Of a stretch of DNA of 64,000 nt, positions 23,214 through 33,761 are shown in pieces. Position numbers and translations under genes: made by a program. Source of the stretch: Hygrophila difformis (lineage: Eukaryota > Streptophyta > Magnoliopsida > Lamiales > Acanthaceae); the NCBI GenBank assembly GCA_030278955.1, contig JAOANR010000013.1:39530191-39594190 (forward strand). Direction: 5' to 3'. Positions within the stretch are counted from its first letter, which is position 1. Every line of letters begins with the position of its first letter. The notes under the pieces were generated by a model that made no database searches, was not told the origin of the DNA, and was given only the letters and a program-made list of their open reading frames with translations.

Positions 23214-23473
23214 CTCCCTCCGTCATCAAATAATATTAACATTCCATATTTCCATGCAATCCAATGCAACTGTTTAACGATTAATATTTCAAATTGCATA
23301 AAAGTAAAAATTATAAAAATTTAATATTCTAAAACTATGTGATTAGACGAATCTAACAAGATCTCACTTGACTATGTTTTATTTTATTTAACTATATTAA
23401 AAAGTCGAATCAAAGTTACTCAATTAATAATGTTTACTGTGCCAACGTTAATATGATTAAATGACGGAGGGAG
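23214..23473. mobile_element. Stowaway-type MITE
   Basis: Ends CTCCCTCCGTCATCAAATAA and TTAAATGACGGAGGGAG, flanked by TA. Shares CTAACAAGATCTCACTTGACTA-type interior (given here only in part) with other copies in the window. Confidence 0.8.
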
Positions 23474-23586
23474 TATAATTATTCGTTAATATGTTAAAAA
23501 ATTAATAATATAGTAATATAGTTTATTTATTTCAAAATATATATATACAAACATATACTAATAAATTTAATATAGGGTCTAAAATA

Positions 23587-23845
23587 CTCCCTCCGTTTTT
23601 TTTGTTAGCTACTGTTGACTAATGGGTACTGTTCACTTATATACTTTGATTTAAAGTTTTCTCATGGTTATACAAGTTAAAATATAGCCAAGTGTAATCT
23701 TGTTAGATTCGTCTCGTCTTGTAGATTTTAAATATCGAACTTTTAGAATTTTTACATGTACCGAATTTGAATTATTAATGGTTTAAAATATGCATTGGAC
23801 TGCATGCTGAGTGGGTCCGTAGCTATCTTTAAAAAACGGAGGAAG
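23587..23845. mobile_element. Stowaway-type MITE
   Basis: Ends CTCCCTCCGTTTTTTTTG and AAAAAACGGAGGAAG, flanked by TA. Interior contains TCTTGTTAGATTCGTCTC, common to this MITE family. Confidence 0.75.
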
Positions 23846-23879
23846 TATACACAATATCATACATTAATATAAAGTACTT

Positions 23880-24017
23880 TGCGTCCCCTAACTTCCAACT
23901 GTTTTATGTGGGGTTCAATTCTCATTCAGCCCTCTATCCATCCCCTTTATCATTTTTTATAGTTTGTGTGGTTTGGGTTTCCATACAACTTTGCCGACAC
24001 TCGAGTGTCAATGTTAA
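23880..24017 (+). mobile_element. tRNA-derived SINE, copy 5 (5'-truncated)
   Basis: Contains the B-box-like GGGGTTCAATTCTC, the pyrimidine-rich middle and the tail TAGTTTGTGTGG and TTTGCCGACACTCGAGTGTC, followed by an A-rich end. Confidence 0.65.
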
Positions 24018-24265
24018 AAAAAAAGAAAAAAAAGAAGAAAAGTATACTCCCTAAATTCTTTATTTGATAAATGAATAATATTTTGTAAATCCTTAAATTT
24101 GGGAGAGATTAAAAAAATCAATTTCTTTTTTTCCACGACTAATACTTCATATCATTATTTTTTTTATTATTATATCTCAAATTTTGGAGTGGGGGCATAT
24201 GGCACCCCAATGATTAACGTGGCTCCCCACTGTTCACACTTTACGCTTGCTTGCAATGCATTGTA

Positions 24266-24524
24266 CTCTGTCCCATGTTACTTGTCATTTTGACTTTTTT
24301 GTGTTGTTTATTATTTAATTTTGATTCAATTTTATTACAAGTGTATATTTGAAAGAAAAAAAAGTCGAATTGAGTCTTGTTAGAATCTTATAATTAAGTA
24401 GTTTTATAATATATATTTCAAATAATTTTTTGTTGTACATATTTTGAGATATTAACGGTTGAAAAAATACATTGGATTGTATGTAGAAATAAAACAAGAT
24501 AAGTTAAATGAGACAGGGAGGGAG
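24266..24524. mobile_element. Stowaway-type MITE
   Basis: Ends CTCTGTCCCATGTTACTTG and AAGTTAAATGAGACAGGGAG (the latter continuing GGAG), flanked by TA. Confidence 0.65.
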
Positions 24525-24566
24525 TACTATTTTTATTAATATATATATATACATTATTCATTTCTC

Positions 24567-24827
24567 ATTTCCGTATTCAAAAAATTCTAACATATTTTGT
24601 TTTCATGCAATACAATACACAATTTTTAAGATTAATATCTCAAATTTTATAAAGTAAAAAATTATAAAACTTTAATATTATGAAACTACGTGATTAGATG
24701 AATCTAACAAAATCTCACTTGACTATGTTTTATCTTATATAACTGTGTGAAAAAATCGAATCAAAATCACTCAATGAATAGTATTTACTATGCCAACGTT
24801 ATTTTTTAAAAAATACGGAGGAAGTAC
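24567..24827. mobile_element. Degraded Stowaway-type MITE
   Basis: TTCCGTATTCAAAAAATTC at the left and AAAAAATACGGAGGAAG at the right are inverse-like. The interior matches the copy at 23214-23473 (ATGAATCTAACAAAATCTC). The exact left border is uncertain. Confidence 0.55.
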
Positions 24828-24852
24828 AATAATATCATACTATTAATATAGA

Positions 24853-25010
24853 GTCCTCGGCCTAATGTCAAATCCCCTAGCTTCCAACCTTATGTTGGGG
24901 ATCCATTCCCACTTGCCCCCTATCCCTCTCATTTATCCCCTTTATAATTTGTGTGGCATGTGATATAGGCTCTCACCATTCATTCACCATCCATACTTTT
25001 CCTACCTGTA
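24853..25010 (+). mobile_element. tRNA-derived SINE, copy 6
   Basis: Contains CTTCCAACCTTATGTTGGGG, a B-box-like GGGGATCCATTCCC and the tail TATAATTTGTGTGGC. It ends about 60 bp before the TATA box of AKR gene 2, so it forms part of the proximal promoter region. Confidence 0.6.
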
Positions 25011-25074
25011 TATGTTGTTCAGGCTAAAAAAAAAAAAGAAAAAAAAATTAATACTACACTGATCTCTCCCCCTC

Positions 25075-25082
25075 TATATATA
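25075..25082 (+). promoter_or_regulatory. TATA box of AKR gene 2
   Basis: TATATATA in CTCTATATATACA, 64 bp before the ATG; same context as in AKR gene 1. Confidence 0.6.
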
Positions 25083-25145
25083 CATTATTCATTTCTCATT
25101 TCCATTCCACACTCCATCCATCCATCTATCAACTCACTACCTACA

Positions 25146-26575
25146 ATGGTAATTTCGGCATCGGCTGCAAGCATACCATCTGTGACTTTGAGGGGCTGCG
25201 ACAAGCCCATGCCGGTCATCGGCATGGGCACATCCTCCTACCCCCGACCCGACCCTGAACTCATTAAGACCGCCGTCCTGGAAGCCATCAAGTCCGGCTA
25301 CCGTCACTTCGACACTGCTTTCGCCTACGGCTCTGAGAGGCCCCTGGGGGACGCCATTGCCGAGGCCCTGCGCCTCGGCCTCGTCCCCTCCCGAGATGAC
25401 CTCTTCATCACTACGAAGCTGTGGGCGAGCTTCGCGGATCCCTCTCAGATTGTCCAAGCCTGCAGAATGAGCCTCCAGTACTTAATTACCTGCCCTGCCT
25501 TTCACATACTATTACTGCTACTATATGTTTTTTTGTTAAATCAGACATGTATATGTTCCAGGAATCTTGGATTGGAGTATGTGGATATGTACTTGATACA
25601 CTTACCTGTGAGGCTGACAGAGATGGTCAAGAAGACCCCTGTTCCAGAGGAGATCATCAGGCCTATGGATTTCGAGGCCGTCTGGGCTGCCATGGAGGAT
25701 TGCAAGAATTTAGGGCTCACAAAAGGGATAGGCGTCAGCAATTTCTCCCGCAGGATGATCGATCAAATCCTTTCCGTCGCCAAAATCCCTCCGGCCTTGA
25801 ATCAGGTGAGATTTGGATTTCAAATCAGTACTTAATCAACTACTATAGTATCTATTATTACCAAATACTACTACAGACAGTTGTTCTTTGATTCAATTCA
25901 TTTCATTTTCTTGAAAACCAACAAACAGGTCGAGATGAACACTTCTTGGCATCAGAAGGAACTGAGGGAATTCTGCAAGGCAAAGGGCGTGCACGTGACG
26001 GCCTACTCTGCTCTAGGCGCAAACAACACCAAATGGGGAGACAATAGAGTCATAGAAAACGATGTCCTGGAAAACATTGCCCTGGATAGAGGAAAAACCA
26101 CTGCTCAGGTAGTTCCATAGCTTTTTTGAACTAGCTTATCAAATCATAAATTACGATCTAATATGGTGGCTGCATGTGCAGCCACCTGCATCTAATATGC
26201 TCCCCTAGCTTGTGGTGTGGTTAATTGATTTGTAGTAATGGAATGGGTCAAGGGATGCAACTTGTAATAAATGATGCTTGTGGTCTGGTTAATTGATTTG
26301 TAATAATGGAATGGGTGAAGGGATGCAGCTTGTAATAAATGATGTGTGCCGTGTACGTGCAGGTAGCGCTGCGATGGGTATACGAGAAAGGAGCGAGCGT
26401 GGTTGCAAAGAGCTTCAACAAGAAGAGGATGCGGGAGAATCTAGGGATATTCGACTGGCGCCTGAGCACCGATGATTTGGATGAGATAAGCCGACTTCCC
26501 CAGCGAAAGCTCGTGACTTTGGCGTCCATTTTCGGCCCCCATCCTATGATCTTGAAGCTCGATGCCGAGGTTTAG
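25146..26575 (+). CDS. NADPH-dependent aldo-keto reductase, AKR4-like, gene 2 (four exons)
   Basis: Exons 25146-25477, 25562-25805, 25929-26108 and 26363-26575 have GT/AG borders and give 322 residues. The catalytic tetrad is complete: Asp56 and Tyr61 ([10 protein letters not shown]), Lys91 (TTKLW), His124 (YLIHLP). Cofactor-side motifs GIGVSNFS and [14 protein letters not shown] are present. It is very similar to gene 1 throughout, including the unusual Leu/Val after the catalytic His and the ending LKLDAEV. Intron 3 interrupts [12 protein letters not shown], a junction that is continuous coding sequence in gene 1. Intron 1 (84 nt) is a multiple of three without a stop in frame, so retention would insert 28 residues just ahead of the catalytic His. 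Substrate unknown; carbonyl or ketone reduction in specialised metabolism is likely by family. An AATAAA lies 31 nt after the stop (26606-26611). Confidence 0.94.
26209..26344 (+). repeat. 68-bp tandem duplication in intron 3 of AKR gene 2
   Basis: Two adjacent 68-bp copies (26209-26276 and 26277-26344) both run from CTTGTGGT(G/C)TGGTTAATTG to AATAAATGATG with few differences. The second copy ends 18 bp before the acceptor AG. Confidence 0.85.
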
Positions 26576-26611
26576 TTCAAATTGCACGTCGAGCATTGAG
26601 GTTGTAATAAA

Positions 26612-27027
26612 TTTGCAAGGGTTTGTTTAATTTGTTCCCATTGGTTGTGTGATTCATTCAAATGATTGAAGTGAGTTTGTTTGAATGCATTTCCTGTAAC
26701 TGGCGTACGTTGCATCGAGAAATGTTTCTCTTACATGGTTTGTAATAATATAGAATTGGTAGATTGGGTCGTGTATTTGTTGAAATAATTCGACCGTAAT
26801 ATGGTTGCCTTGGTGAGGGCTAAAATAATTGTGTTACAGAAAGGGCCCATGGGGACAAAGTGATTTGTATTTTAAAGTGAGACAAAGTTGGACGAATAAT
26901 TAGTTAAAACACCTTGTCCTACGTTGGAGTCTATTCAAGGGTGAAGCTAAACACTACACACATGCAAATAGTAGTAATTGCTTAGTTTTTTTAATATATA
27001 TATATAATTAAACTATATAAAACTTTC
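26612..27027. other. 3' flank of AKR gene 2, no further gene
   Basis: AT-rich downstream sequence; nothing recognised beyond probable 3' UTR and polyadenylation region. Confidence 0.5.
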
Positions 27028-27232
27028 AAATCCAACTACCAAACGCAATTGACCTGAGTGGTATGGGGCTCTGGTAGCTTAAGCAAAGGTCTCGGATTCG
27101 AGCCTTTGTGTATGTAGAATTCTGCTTTAGGAGAAACAACCCTTCAATGCCCACTAATCCTCGAGGGATTAGTCTTGGCCCAATATGGCTTGAGGATACC
27201 CGATACACGCCAAAAAACCATTTAAATCCAAC
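27028..27232 (+). mobile_element. tRNA-derived SINE of a second family
   Basis: Contains an A-box-like TGAGTGGTATGGGGCTCTGG and a B-box-like GGATTCGAGCC, followed by a body with CTAATCCTCGAGGGATTAG. The direct repeat AAATCCAAC (27028-27036 and 27224-27232) brackets it as a target duplication. Different from the family of copies 1-9. Confidence 0.65.
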
Positions 27233-27287
27233 CATTTAACCATTTTTTCGAATTTAGATCTTATTCGCCTTTAATTTTTTTGGTCAA

Positions 27288-27430
27288 CAATAATAGACTA
27301 GGGAGTGGATAGTGGTCAAATTCTTTATCTTTAACACAAGAGTTGAAGTTTCAATTCATACTGACTTCTTATTTCCTCTCTTAATTCCTCTTGTATAGAG
27401 TAACTATTATATTCCCAATTTTTTGGGAAA
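27288..27430 (+). mobile_element. tRNA-derived SINE, copy 7 (diverged)
   Basis: Contains GATAGTGGTCAAATTC, an altered B box (GAAGTTTCAATTC) and the TTCCTCTTGTATAG tail, then an A/G-rich stretch (27428-27590). Old and diverged. Confidence 0.45.
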
Positions 27431-27699
27431 AAAAAAAGAAAGAAAAAAAAGAAGAAGAATAAGAAGGAAGAAGAAGAATGGATTCGGGCAGAATAAAAGA
27501 ATTAACAAAATGGAACTCTATAGTCGTAATCAAAATGAGATGAAAAAAAAGAAAAAAAGAAAAAAAAGAAAAAAAAAGAATTAACAAAAAATTATCATCA
27601 AATTAATTTCTAAAATAAGTCAAACTTAACTTTAATTAGGATTTAGGACCCGCTGGGCCTATGCGTTTAGACACCTCCTGATGAGTTGAACGAGAATTA

Positions 27700-27925
27700 G
27701 GCCATGTTCTCTATGTCTGAATTTATCTCGTCTGGTCTGATCTAAATATTTCTGGTCTGATCTGTTTCAATCTGGACACATCTTATCCTACTTATCTTAA
27801 CTATATTATTATAATAATTTGATCTGATCTGATTTGATCTTAATGTTTGTTATCTGATCAGGTCTGATATGATTTTAACAAAAACAAGTAATAAGTCCCG
27901 AAAATAAATCATAGAGAATGGAACC
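27700..27925. mobile_element. Tourist-like MITE
   Basis: Ends GGCCATGTTCTCTATG and CATAGAGAATGGAACC are near-inverse copies; TTA flanks both sides (27697-27699, 27926-27928). Interior is rich in TCTGATCTG words. Confidence 0.7.
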
Positions 27926-27974
27926 TTAGTGACAATGTTTGCCGCAATCTTGTATAGGAGTATTAATTAAAGTA

Positions 27975-28236
27975 CTTCCTCTGTTTTTTATTGTTTGCTA
28001 CAGACTTACTCAGCCGCAGTTCAATGTACATTTTAAATTATTAATAACTAAAATTTGATACAAGTGAAAATTCTAAAAGTTCAATATTTAAAAACTACAC
28101 GACGAGACGAATATAACAAAATCTCACTTGGATATATTTTAACTTGTATAATTATGATAAAATTTTAAGTGAAAATATATGTGTAAATAATACTCAAAAA
28201 TCAAATTTAGCAAACATTAAAAAAAAAATGAGGAAG
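27975..28236. mobile_element. Stowaway-type MITE
   Basis: Ends CTTCCTCTGTTTTTTATTG and AAAAAAAATGAGGAAG, flanked by TA; interior ACGAGACGAATATAACAAAA matches the family. Confidence 0.7.
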
Positions 28237-28362
28237 TATTTATTTCCACAACGTGTGGAAACATGAAACATCATGTAGTTTCCTGTAACAGTCTCCATTT
28301 ACATTACCTTTTTTTTTTAAAATTTTTAATTTTTTTTATTGGTACATAGTAGAACTTTTTTT

Positions 28363-28714
28363 AGGGGTGTCAATTTCAGGTTTCGGGTCGTGTTCGTGTC
28401 AGGTTGATCAGGTTGTATAATATTTCAGGTCGGGTTTCGGGTCGACCTGATTTGGGAAAAAACCCAAAATGACTAAACCCAAACCTGAAATTTTTCGTGT
28501 CGTTCGGGTTCGTTTTTTCGGATTATAGGCAAAATTTACAAAATCTAAGGTTTCGGGTCGTGTTCGTGTCAGGTTGAGCATGTGAAATAATATTTCAGGT
28601 CGGGTTTCCGGTCGATCTGATTTGGAAAAAATTCAAAATGACTAAACGTAAAGCTGAAATTTTTCGTGTCGGTCGGGTTCGTTTTTTCGGGTTCGTGTCC
28701 AAATTGACAACCCT
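28363..28714. mobile_element. Small inverted-repeat element with two internal 170-bp copies
   Basis: Ends AGGGGTGTCAATTT (28363) and AAATTGACAACCCT (to 28714) are near-inverse. AACTTTTTT occurs on both sides as a likely 9-bp target duplication. The interior consists of two tandem copies with a 170-bp period (TTTCGGGTCGTGTTCGTGTC at 28381 and 28551). Class uncertain; the duplication length favours a Mutator-type origin. Confidence 0.65.
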
Positions 28715-28715
28715 A

Positions 28716-29169
28716 ACTTTTTTGATTGAATGAAATTTCAAAAGAGAATTCCATTTCAAATTGTACTACTTTTCAAAGTTTTGCTTCAGATATGCGACAA
28801 ATGTCATACGTTAGAGTAATTCAAAGGGTGGATTAAGCGGCAAATCAGTCGCCCAATTAATGAACATGTTTTAACATTGAAAATGTATTTTATGAATATG
28901 CATACATTTCAGGTACTGAAAAAGAGAATGTGGGGTTGTTTGGAAGACAGCATATTAACCAGCATATAGCATATTGGAAGAGCATATTGTATCTTTTCTG
29001 CTAGGGAATTCGCTGACTCCCAAACATCCTCTGTATCTTTTCTCAATATCGGGCAATTCATGCAGTTGTAAACTTATGAGTACTGAACCTATGACTTTTT
29101 TTGGCATGTGTATTTTTCAGTAACTAGCTCTAAGAGTTTTAAAACGCATCCTTTTAAACTTTTTTTTTT
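28716..29169. other. Intergenic DNA, no gene seen
   Basis: AT-rich. A possible small MITE lies near 28932-29030 (GTTGTTTGGAAG ... CTCCCAAACATCC), ends only partly matched. Confidence 0.35.
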
Positions 29170-29345
29170 TTTTCAGGGGAGCTATTAAAGGTCTATGAAA
29201 GGAGTGGTGGGAGCCCATACCACACAAATTACAAAGGAAAAAAAGAGAAGGGATAGGAGGTCGGGTGGAGATTCGAACTCCAACCTATAGGTTGTGAGTC
29301 GGGGGACTTGATCAATAGGGTAAGTCCCCAACCCCACACCCTTCT
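29170..29345 (-). mobile_element. tRNA-derived SINE, copy 8
   Basis: On the - strand it reads GGGGACTTACCCTATTGATC, the B-box-like GGAGTTCGAATCTCC, and the tail TGTAATTTGTGTGGTATGGG, ending in a poly-A (poly-T on +, 29160-29173). Nearly full length. Confidence 0.75.
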
Positions 29346-29682
29346 ATGTTAAAAATAAATAAATTACGTAATTAACTTTGACCATCCTGGCTGATTATTA
29401 GTATTTTTTTCTTCGGTGATACAGTCTAAGAAGGGGAGGGAAAGAAAAGAAAAATTATTATTATATTTTTTTCAAACATAAAAATTATAATAATATTTTT
29501 AGAATTATTTACTAGTTCGACTAATGAATCAAACCGAGTAGAAACAAAAAAAACGAGTGAACCCAAGTCTTCCTCGTTCTCTCCTTCCAACTACCATATA
29601 AACTAACTTTTCACATAAATTATGGAATGCTATACAGTTAGACAATCAAACAAACATCAAGTGACCATAAATAATATAAAGA

Positions 29683-30856
29683 TGTAATAACTAAAATAGG
29701 CCAAGTCATTTCCACTTTTGGGCCACCATATTTTGATTTAGGGAAATAGGCCATTAGAAAGATTTTGGGTCTGAATTTAGGCCATTGGGTTGGAATTCGG
29801 GCCACGATGGCCTAAAAGTGGAAATGACTCTTTCTGGTGGCCTATTTTAGTTTTTTTGAATTATTTTTTTATTTTATGTAATTAAAATAAATAATACTCA
29901 TTCTGTGATATTATTTATATCCTACATTATTTTTTTCTTGTTCCAACATTTTTTATTTCATTTCTATTTAAAAATAATTAAATATTAATTGTCAAACATA
30001 CCTATGTCTGAAAAATTCCTTGCATTTAATACTAATTATTCCTACATAAAATACCATGTCCGAAAATTTTGGGATACTTATAAAATATGTTTATTTTTAC
30101 TTTATAATTTATTTGAACATGTATTTATTTTTTTACTTATTTTATAATATATTTCAATTAATATTTATTTTATTTCTTATATTACTCCCTCCGTCCTATT
30201 AATAGTGTTAAAAAAGGTAACTTAAAAATTTATATAATGTTATTGTAATGAGCTTTTTTGAGGAGCCATTGAAGGCCCGGAACGAGTGGTGGGAGCCCAA
30301 GACACAAAATTACAAAGAGGAGGGATAGGGGACCGGGTGGGGATTCGAACCCCAACCTATAGGTTGGAGTTGGGGACTTACCACTGGAGTAAATGCTCAA
30401 CCCTACAATTTTAATTTATTTATTTATTTTTGATTTACTGATATGTGGTTATAGGGTGGACTGGAATTATTAATGGTAGTGGATAATTTGAAAGTTTAAT
30501 ATATTTATTTATTAATGTGAGGTGATGGGTAGGTTTGACGATTAATATTTAATTATTTTTAAAATGAAAATGAAATAAAAATATTGGAACAAGAAAAAAG
30601 AAAGTATGACATAAATAATAACACAGAATGAGTATTAATTTATTTTAATTACATAAAATAAATAATAATTGAAAAAAACTAAAATAGGCCAGCAGAAGTA
30701 GTCATTTCCACGTTTAGGGCATCGCGGCCCGAATTATAACCCAATGGCCTAAATTCAGGCCCGAAATCCTTCTAGTGGCCTATTTTCCTAAATCAAAATA
30801 TCGTGGCCCAAAAGTGGAAATGACTCTTTCTGGTGGCCTATTTTAGTTATTTCCTC
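29683..30856. mobile_element. Foldback element with about 0.3-kb inverted arms, carrying a nested SINE
   Basis: The left arm (from AATAACTAAAATAGGCC) and the right arm (inverse, to about 30856) match over some 300 bp, including CATTTCCACTTTTGGGCCAC and AATTTAGGCCATTGGGTT. AATATAAAG/AATATAAAT near each end may be a 9-bp target duplication with one mismatch, but the ends do not line up perfectly. The centre holds a Stowaway-like start at 30187 and SINE copy 9. Confidence 0.7.
30251..30405 (-). mobile_element. tRNA-derived SINE, copy 9, nested in a foldback element
   Basis: On the - strand: TTTACTCCAGTGGTAAGTCC, B-box-like GGGGTTCGAATCCCC, tail TGTAATTTTGTGTC. The A and B boxes are well kept. 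Confidence 0.75.
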
Positions 30857-30983
30857 TAATATAAATAGCCAAATAGGTGTGTATGAATGGAATATTTTGG
30901 AATTGAAAGATGGATTTGAGCAATGAATTTAACCCCCATTAAATATTTGAAGTTCAAAAACATGATGCATTGCATATTACTCC

Positions 30984-31611
30984 CTCCGTTACTAAATAAT
31001 TATCTCTTTCAGCTCAATTTCAATTACCAAGTTTTATATTAATTAACTCATAAATTTATATTTTTACCCTTCAACTAAACTCATCTATACTATAATAAAT
31101 GCTGGCTTCTATCATTTAAAAAAAACGATAATAGAAATTACATTATATAAAAAAATATTTTTCATTGTATACTAAAATAATATCTTCTATCATTTTAAAA
31201 TCGAGTTAATATTAGTTTGTATCGAGTTAATATTAGTTAATAGAAAGGAGCTTATAACGAGCACTTCTTTACGACGTGAGCCTTTTCCGTCAGACCGGAT
31301 GAGGCCTCTTATTATGGCAGATTCCGCTGGCACTTGGTTCCATCGGGCCCGTTGAATTTTGTTTTTCTGATTTTTCTCTTTTTTTATTAGCCTTTATAGG
31401 CTGTTAAGCAATAAATAAATAAATAAAATAAAACTAACACCCGTGCGCGTAGCGCGGGCGAGAAATCTAGTTCTTAATAAATGTCAATAAATTGCATTTA
31501 TGTAAAGTGAATGGAAATATAGTAAAAATATAGCATAACTACCTAAAAATGCCAACTATTGTAGAACACTTTTTAATCTCTAAAAAGACAACTAAAAATG
31601 AACGGAGTGAA
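30984..31611 (+). mobile_element. Stowaway-type MITE interrupted by a Helitron
   Basis: The left end CTCCCTCCGTTACTAAATAA follows TA; the right end ACTAAAAATGAACGGAGTG lies near 31590-31610. Removing 31084-31470 leaves sequence that matches the MITE at 22052-22306. Confidence 0.75.
31084..31470 (+). mobile_element. Short non-autonomous Helitron
   Basis: It begins TCTATACTATAATAAATGC after a host A and ends AGAAATCTAG before a host T, with a GC-rich hairpin CCCGTGCGCGTAGCGCGGG (31440-31458) 8 bp before CTAG. These are the 5' TC, 3' hairpin and CTAG ends of plant Helitrons, with A/T insertion and no target duplication. 387 bp, no helicase. Confidence 0.92.
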
Positions 31612-31620
31612 TATTTATTA

Positions 31621-31926
31621 CTCCCTTTGTGTTTTTTTTTTTTAATTCTAACATTTGCATAGTTGATACTATTTATTGAATAACTTTTTTCGAATAGCAT
31701 TTTTTCTTTCGAAGAGCTATTTATTGAACAACTTGATTCGACCTTTTAATATAATTACATAAGATAAAATATAATCAAGTGACATGTTATTAGATTCATT
31801 TAATCACTTAGTTTTATAATTTTAAACTTTATACAATTTGAGATATTATGAAATATTACTCATTAAAAACATGTCTTGAATTACATAAAATACAAAAATA
31901 TTAGAAATTTTCAAGGACATATGAAG
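31621..31926. mobile_element. Degraded Stowaway-type MITE
   Basis: CTCCCTTTGTGTTTTTTTTT follows TA; the right end is near ACATATGAAG/TA. The interior TTATTAGATTCATTTAATCA resembles other copies. Confidence 0.5.
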
Positions 31927-31996
31927 TACTCCTTATTACGTGAGGTGTGTTGCGTCTCGACATTGGTGTATGCAATAGGCCCCTGCTATCCTTTTT

Positions 31997-33439
31997 GGAA
32001 AAATATATGTTATGGTCCTTTTTCTTTTCAAAAAAATTTAAAATAGTCCTTTATCTATTTTTCGCCCTTATTAGTCCTCTACTTTTACATATAATATCCA
32101 AATGGTCATTTTTCTCACTAATCTTATAATTTAGCTAATTATTTCTTAATTATGCTCACATGAGATGTTTAAAATTTGACTACACAGATAACATGTAATA
32201 TGATAATTAATTATAAAATAATTAATTTTAAAAACTTTAATCGAATAATATTGAATTCAATAATGAATTTTTTGGGTAACAATTCAATGATGAAATTTAA
32301 ATAAAAATAAAATATTTAATATAAATTAATTTAAAATAACTATTTAAGTTGAAAATTAATATATAAACATCAAAATGGATTAATTAAATATGATTCAAAT
32401 TTTAAAAATAAATTAATTAGATATCTAATAAATTCAAGAGTCAAATTTAAAAACTCGTTATGGACCCGCCTTTTACGTAGTTCAGTGCACATTTAAACTA
32501 TTAATAATTCAAGTTCAGTATAAATAAAAGTTTTAAAAGTTCGATATTTTAAAACTAGAAAATGAGACGAATCTAACAAAATTAATGCACAATTTTAAAT
32601 TTGACTCTTAAATTTATTAGATATCTAATTAATTTATTTTTAAATTTAATTCATATTTTAATTAATTCATTTCGATATTTATATATTAATTTTAAATTTA
32701 AATATTTATTTTAATTAATTTGTATTACATATTTTATTTTATTTAAATTTAATTACTAAATTATTATTCCATTAAGGTTTTTCAATTTAATTATTTTTCA
32801 TTAATTTTTATTATTTCGTTAATATTCCATATTATATGTGTAGTCAAATTTTAAATAACTCATTTGAACATAATTAAGAAAAAAAAATTTTGAGGCAAAG
32901 GTTATTGTATTTCATAAGGTGCAATTACATCGGTCTCAATCTAGCACAATACAAGAATAATCAAACAGGAACAGATCCTTTTGAACACACCACAAGAACT
33001 GAACCTCTACGGAGGCACACTCCACAGATGAAATTAGATAAACTGTTTTGATCCACATGGGAGATAAAAACACCTCGTCAGCAGCCCTAAAAGCATCATC
33101 TCAATAAGCAGTAGCAGCAACTTTATATACCTCATCTCAGCATCCCATAACAGCAGCAACGAAGATAGTGATGATTCAAAAAAGACAACCCTATAGGCTT
33201 GCTTCAATAACAAATCTCCCCTACATCATACTCAACTCCAAATACATCAATTCATAAGGACAAAGACAAGATATGACGGAGTCAGAGGCTTGGGGAGGAA
33301 AAATACAAAAGGACAAGGTAAAAAAAGACCATTTTGGAGATAAATGTGTAAACGTAGATGACCAATAGCGGCGAAAAATAGATAAATGACTATTTTGGAT
33401 TTTCGGTTAAAAAAAAAGGACCATATCATATATTTTTCC
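31997..33439. mobile_element. Foldback element with long inverted arms and a later insertion
   Basis: The ends GGAAAAATATATG(T/A)TATGG and its inverse are matched over at least 115 bp. A second inverted pair (32136-32450 against 32590-32880, with TTAGATATCTAATAAATTC in common) extends the arms. ATCCTTTTT (31988-31996) and ATCATTTTT (33440-33448) form a 9-bp target duplication with one mismatch. The right arm is broken by about 0.4 kb of unrelated, more GC-rich sequence (about 32881-33325) that I do not recognise. Confidence 0.75.
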
Positions 33440-33653
33440 ATCATTTTTGTCTAGTTCGGCCACTGCACGCAGGTCGTGGATTGCTCAGGGGTAATTCAAA
33501 TTGGAGAATATATAACCAAATTGCTTCTCGAATTTTCAGTTGTCTCCGATTGTATACATAGATGACAATCAATACAGGATATTTCTGATACAACATGTTG
33601 ATATATTCATACATTATACATATGACTTAAAAGTCAATGGTGATGCAAATAAT

Positions 33654-33659
33654 TTTATT
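33654..33659 (-). terminator. Polyadenylation signal of the SOD gene
   Basis: AATAAA on the - strand, about 100 nt after the TAG stop, at a normal distance for a plant 3' UTR. Confidence 0.6.
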
Positions 33660-33761
33660 GAGTACACAGGGAGAACATCTATTCGACACACAACTCCAAT
33701 ACAAGGATGATTTCGATGCCACGCAGCACAATGTACATACTAGGGTCATTTGAACCAGGAG

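Noticed and set aside
9320..30400. tRNA genes suggested by GGTTCGAATCC-type B boxes
   Set aside because: No complete cloverleaf; all lie in a repeated SINE family with a common non-tRNA tail.
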